Made by a program: the position numbers and the translations under genes. From contig JAHJVE010000009.1 of NCBI GenBank assembly GCA_018828385.1, positions 147,970 to 211,969 on the forward strand: a stretch of DNA of 64,000 bases, in the 5' to 3' direction. Shown in pieces: positions 63,837-64,000 of the stretch. The notes below the pieces were generated by a model that worked only from the letters and a program-made list of their open reading frames with translations, ran no database searches and was not told the origin of the DNA. Each line of letters opens with the position of its first letter. Positions within the stretch are counted from its first letter, which is position 1. Source of the DNA: Gammaproteobacteria bacterium. Its GTDB lineage: Bacteria; Pseudomonadota; Gammaproteobacteria; Burkholderiales; Rhodocyclaceae.

Positions 63837-64000
63837 TGGCTTTCGTTCCTTCGGATCGGGCTTGGGGTTCCGCCTTGCTGGCGGGCGTACTTTCTTTTGC
63901 TTCGCCAAAAGAAAGTAGCCAAAGAAAAGGCGACCCCAAGGTCGGCGCCCTTCGGGTACCTTGCGCTACTCGGAATGCCGGGCGGCTGGCTAAACTCGCC
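63837..64000. repeat. Repeat-like 3' region with strong inverted repeat
   Basis: ACTTTCTTTTG (63889-63899) and CAAAAGAAAGT (63906-63916) form an 11-bp hairpin with a six-base loop, followed by AGCCAAAGAAAAGGCGACCC and a GGTCGGCGCC segment. Similar TTTCTTTTG...CAAAAGAAAGTA-GCCAAAGAAAAGG blocks are, from memory, a frequent intergenic repeat in many beta- and gammaproteobacteria and give rise to spurious ORFs. No gene is supported here. Confidence 0.55.

Overview
The window looks like the chromosome of a betaproteobacterium, most likely of the Rhodocyclales (Dechloromonas/Azonexus-like). This is inferred from gene order and protein character: pepA-holC-valS, lptFG, ilvBHC-pssA-leuA, rpsP-rimM-trmD-rplS, xseB-ispA-dxs-folE2, ribF-ileS-lspA-fkpB-ispH followed by minor pilins, and argD-argF-argG. 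No database search was possible, so the genus is a guess. The DNA is mostly GC-rich. I see no rRNA, tRNA, CRISPR array, transposase or prophage. No stretch longer than about 300 bases lacks a gene.

Layout. 1-6.7 kb (minus): 3'-truncated valS, a GT39-type membrane glycosyltransferase, a small acidic protein, holC and pepA. 6.75-10 kb: lptFG, facing an RDD membrane protein and a sigma factor. 10.1-15.9 kb: branched-chain amino acid genes ilvB, ilvH, ilvC and leuA around pssA. 15.9-18.8 kb: DUF2069, a wrbA remnant, yihY and a large unknown protein. 18.9-20.9 kb: the ribosomal S16/L19 operon. 21-24.9 kb (minus): isoprenoid and folate-type genes. 25-32.4 kb: a Rieske oxygenase, EamA transporter, sulfurtransferase, queG/tsaE, amiC and a diguanylate cyclase. 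32.5-38.1 kb: ribF to ispH. 38.2-46 kb: a lower-GC type IV minor-pilin operon (pilE, fimT, pilV, pilW, pilX, pilY1) ending with a TonB-like protein. 46-51.6 kb: rpsT, arginine genes, ppnP and yajQ. 51.7-56.1 kb: assorted housekeeping enzymes. 56.2-58.9 kb: a circularly permuted ATP-grasp/alpha-E pair. 58.9-63.8 kb: a CarH/LitR-like B12 light-sensor regulator diverging from a FAD oxidoreductase, DUF1365, cyclopropane synthase-like and chalcone-isomerase-like operon.

The most notable signal is a degenerate motif of about 39 bp with core GTYGACCGTRG. It recurs across the window in both orientations, between genes and inside coding sequences, where it contributes amino acids (ileS twice, queG, a DUF1365 gene, the N-terminus of a DUF2069 gene). 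One copy sits exactly at the edge of a deleted wrbA gene. Other points worth a second look: an argininosuccinate synthase with an ~87-residue histone-H1-like Lys/Ala/Pro tail; NtrC-like and sigma54-like sites before the ATP-grasp/alpha-E operon; a truncated duplicate of the alpha-E gene start; a terminator-like hairpin just before argD; a likely recombination boundary inside ispH; and paired operators around the CarH-like promoter.
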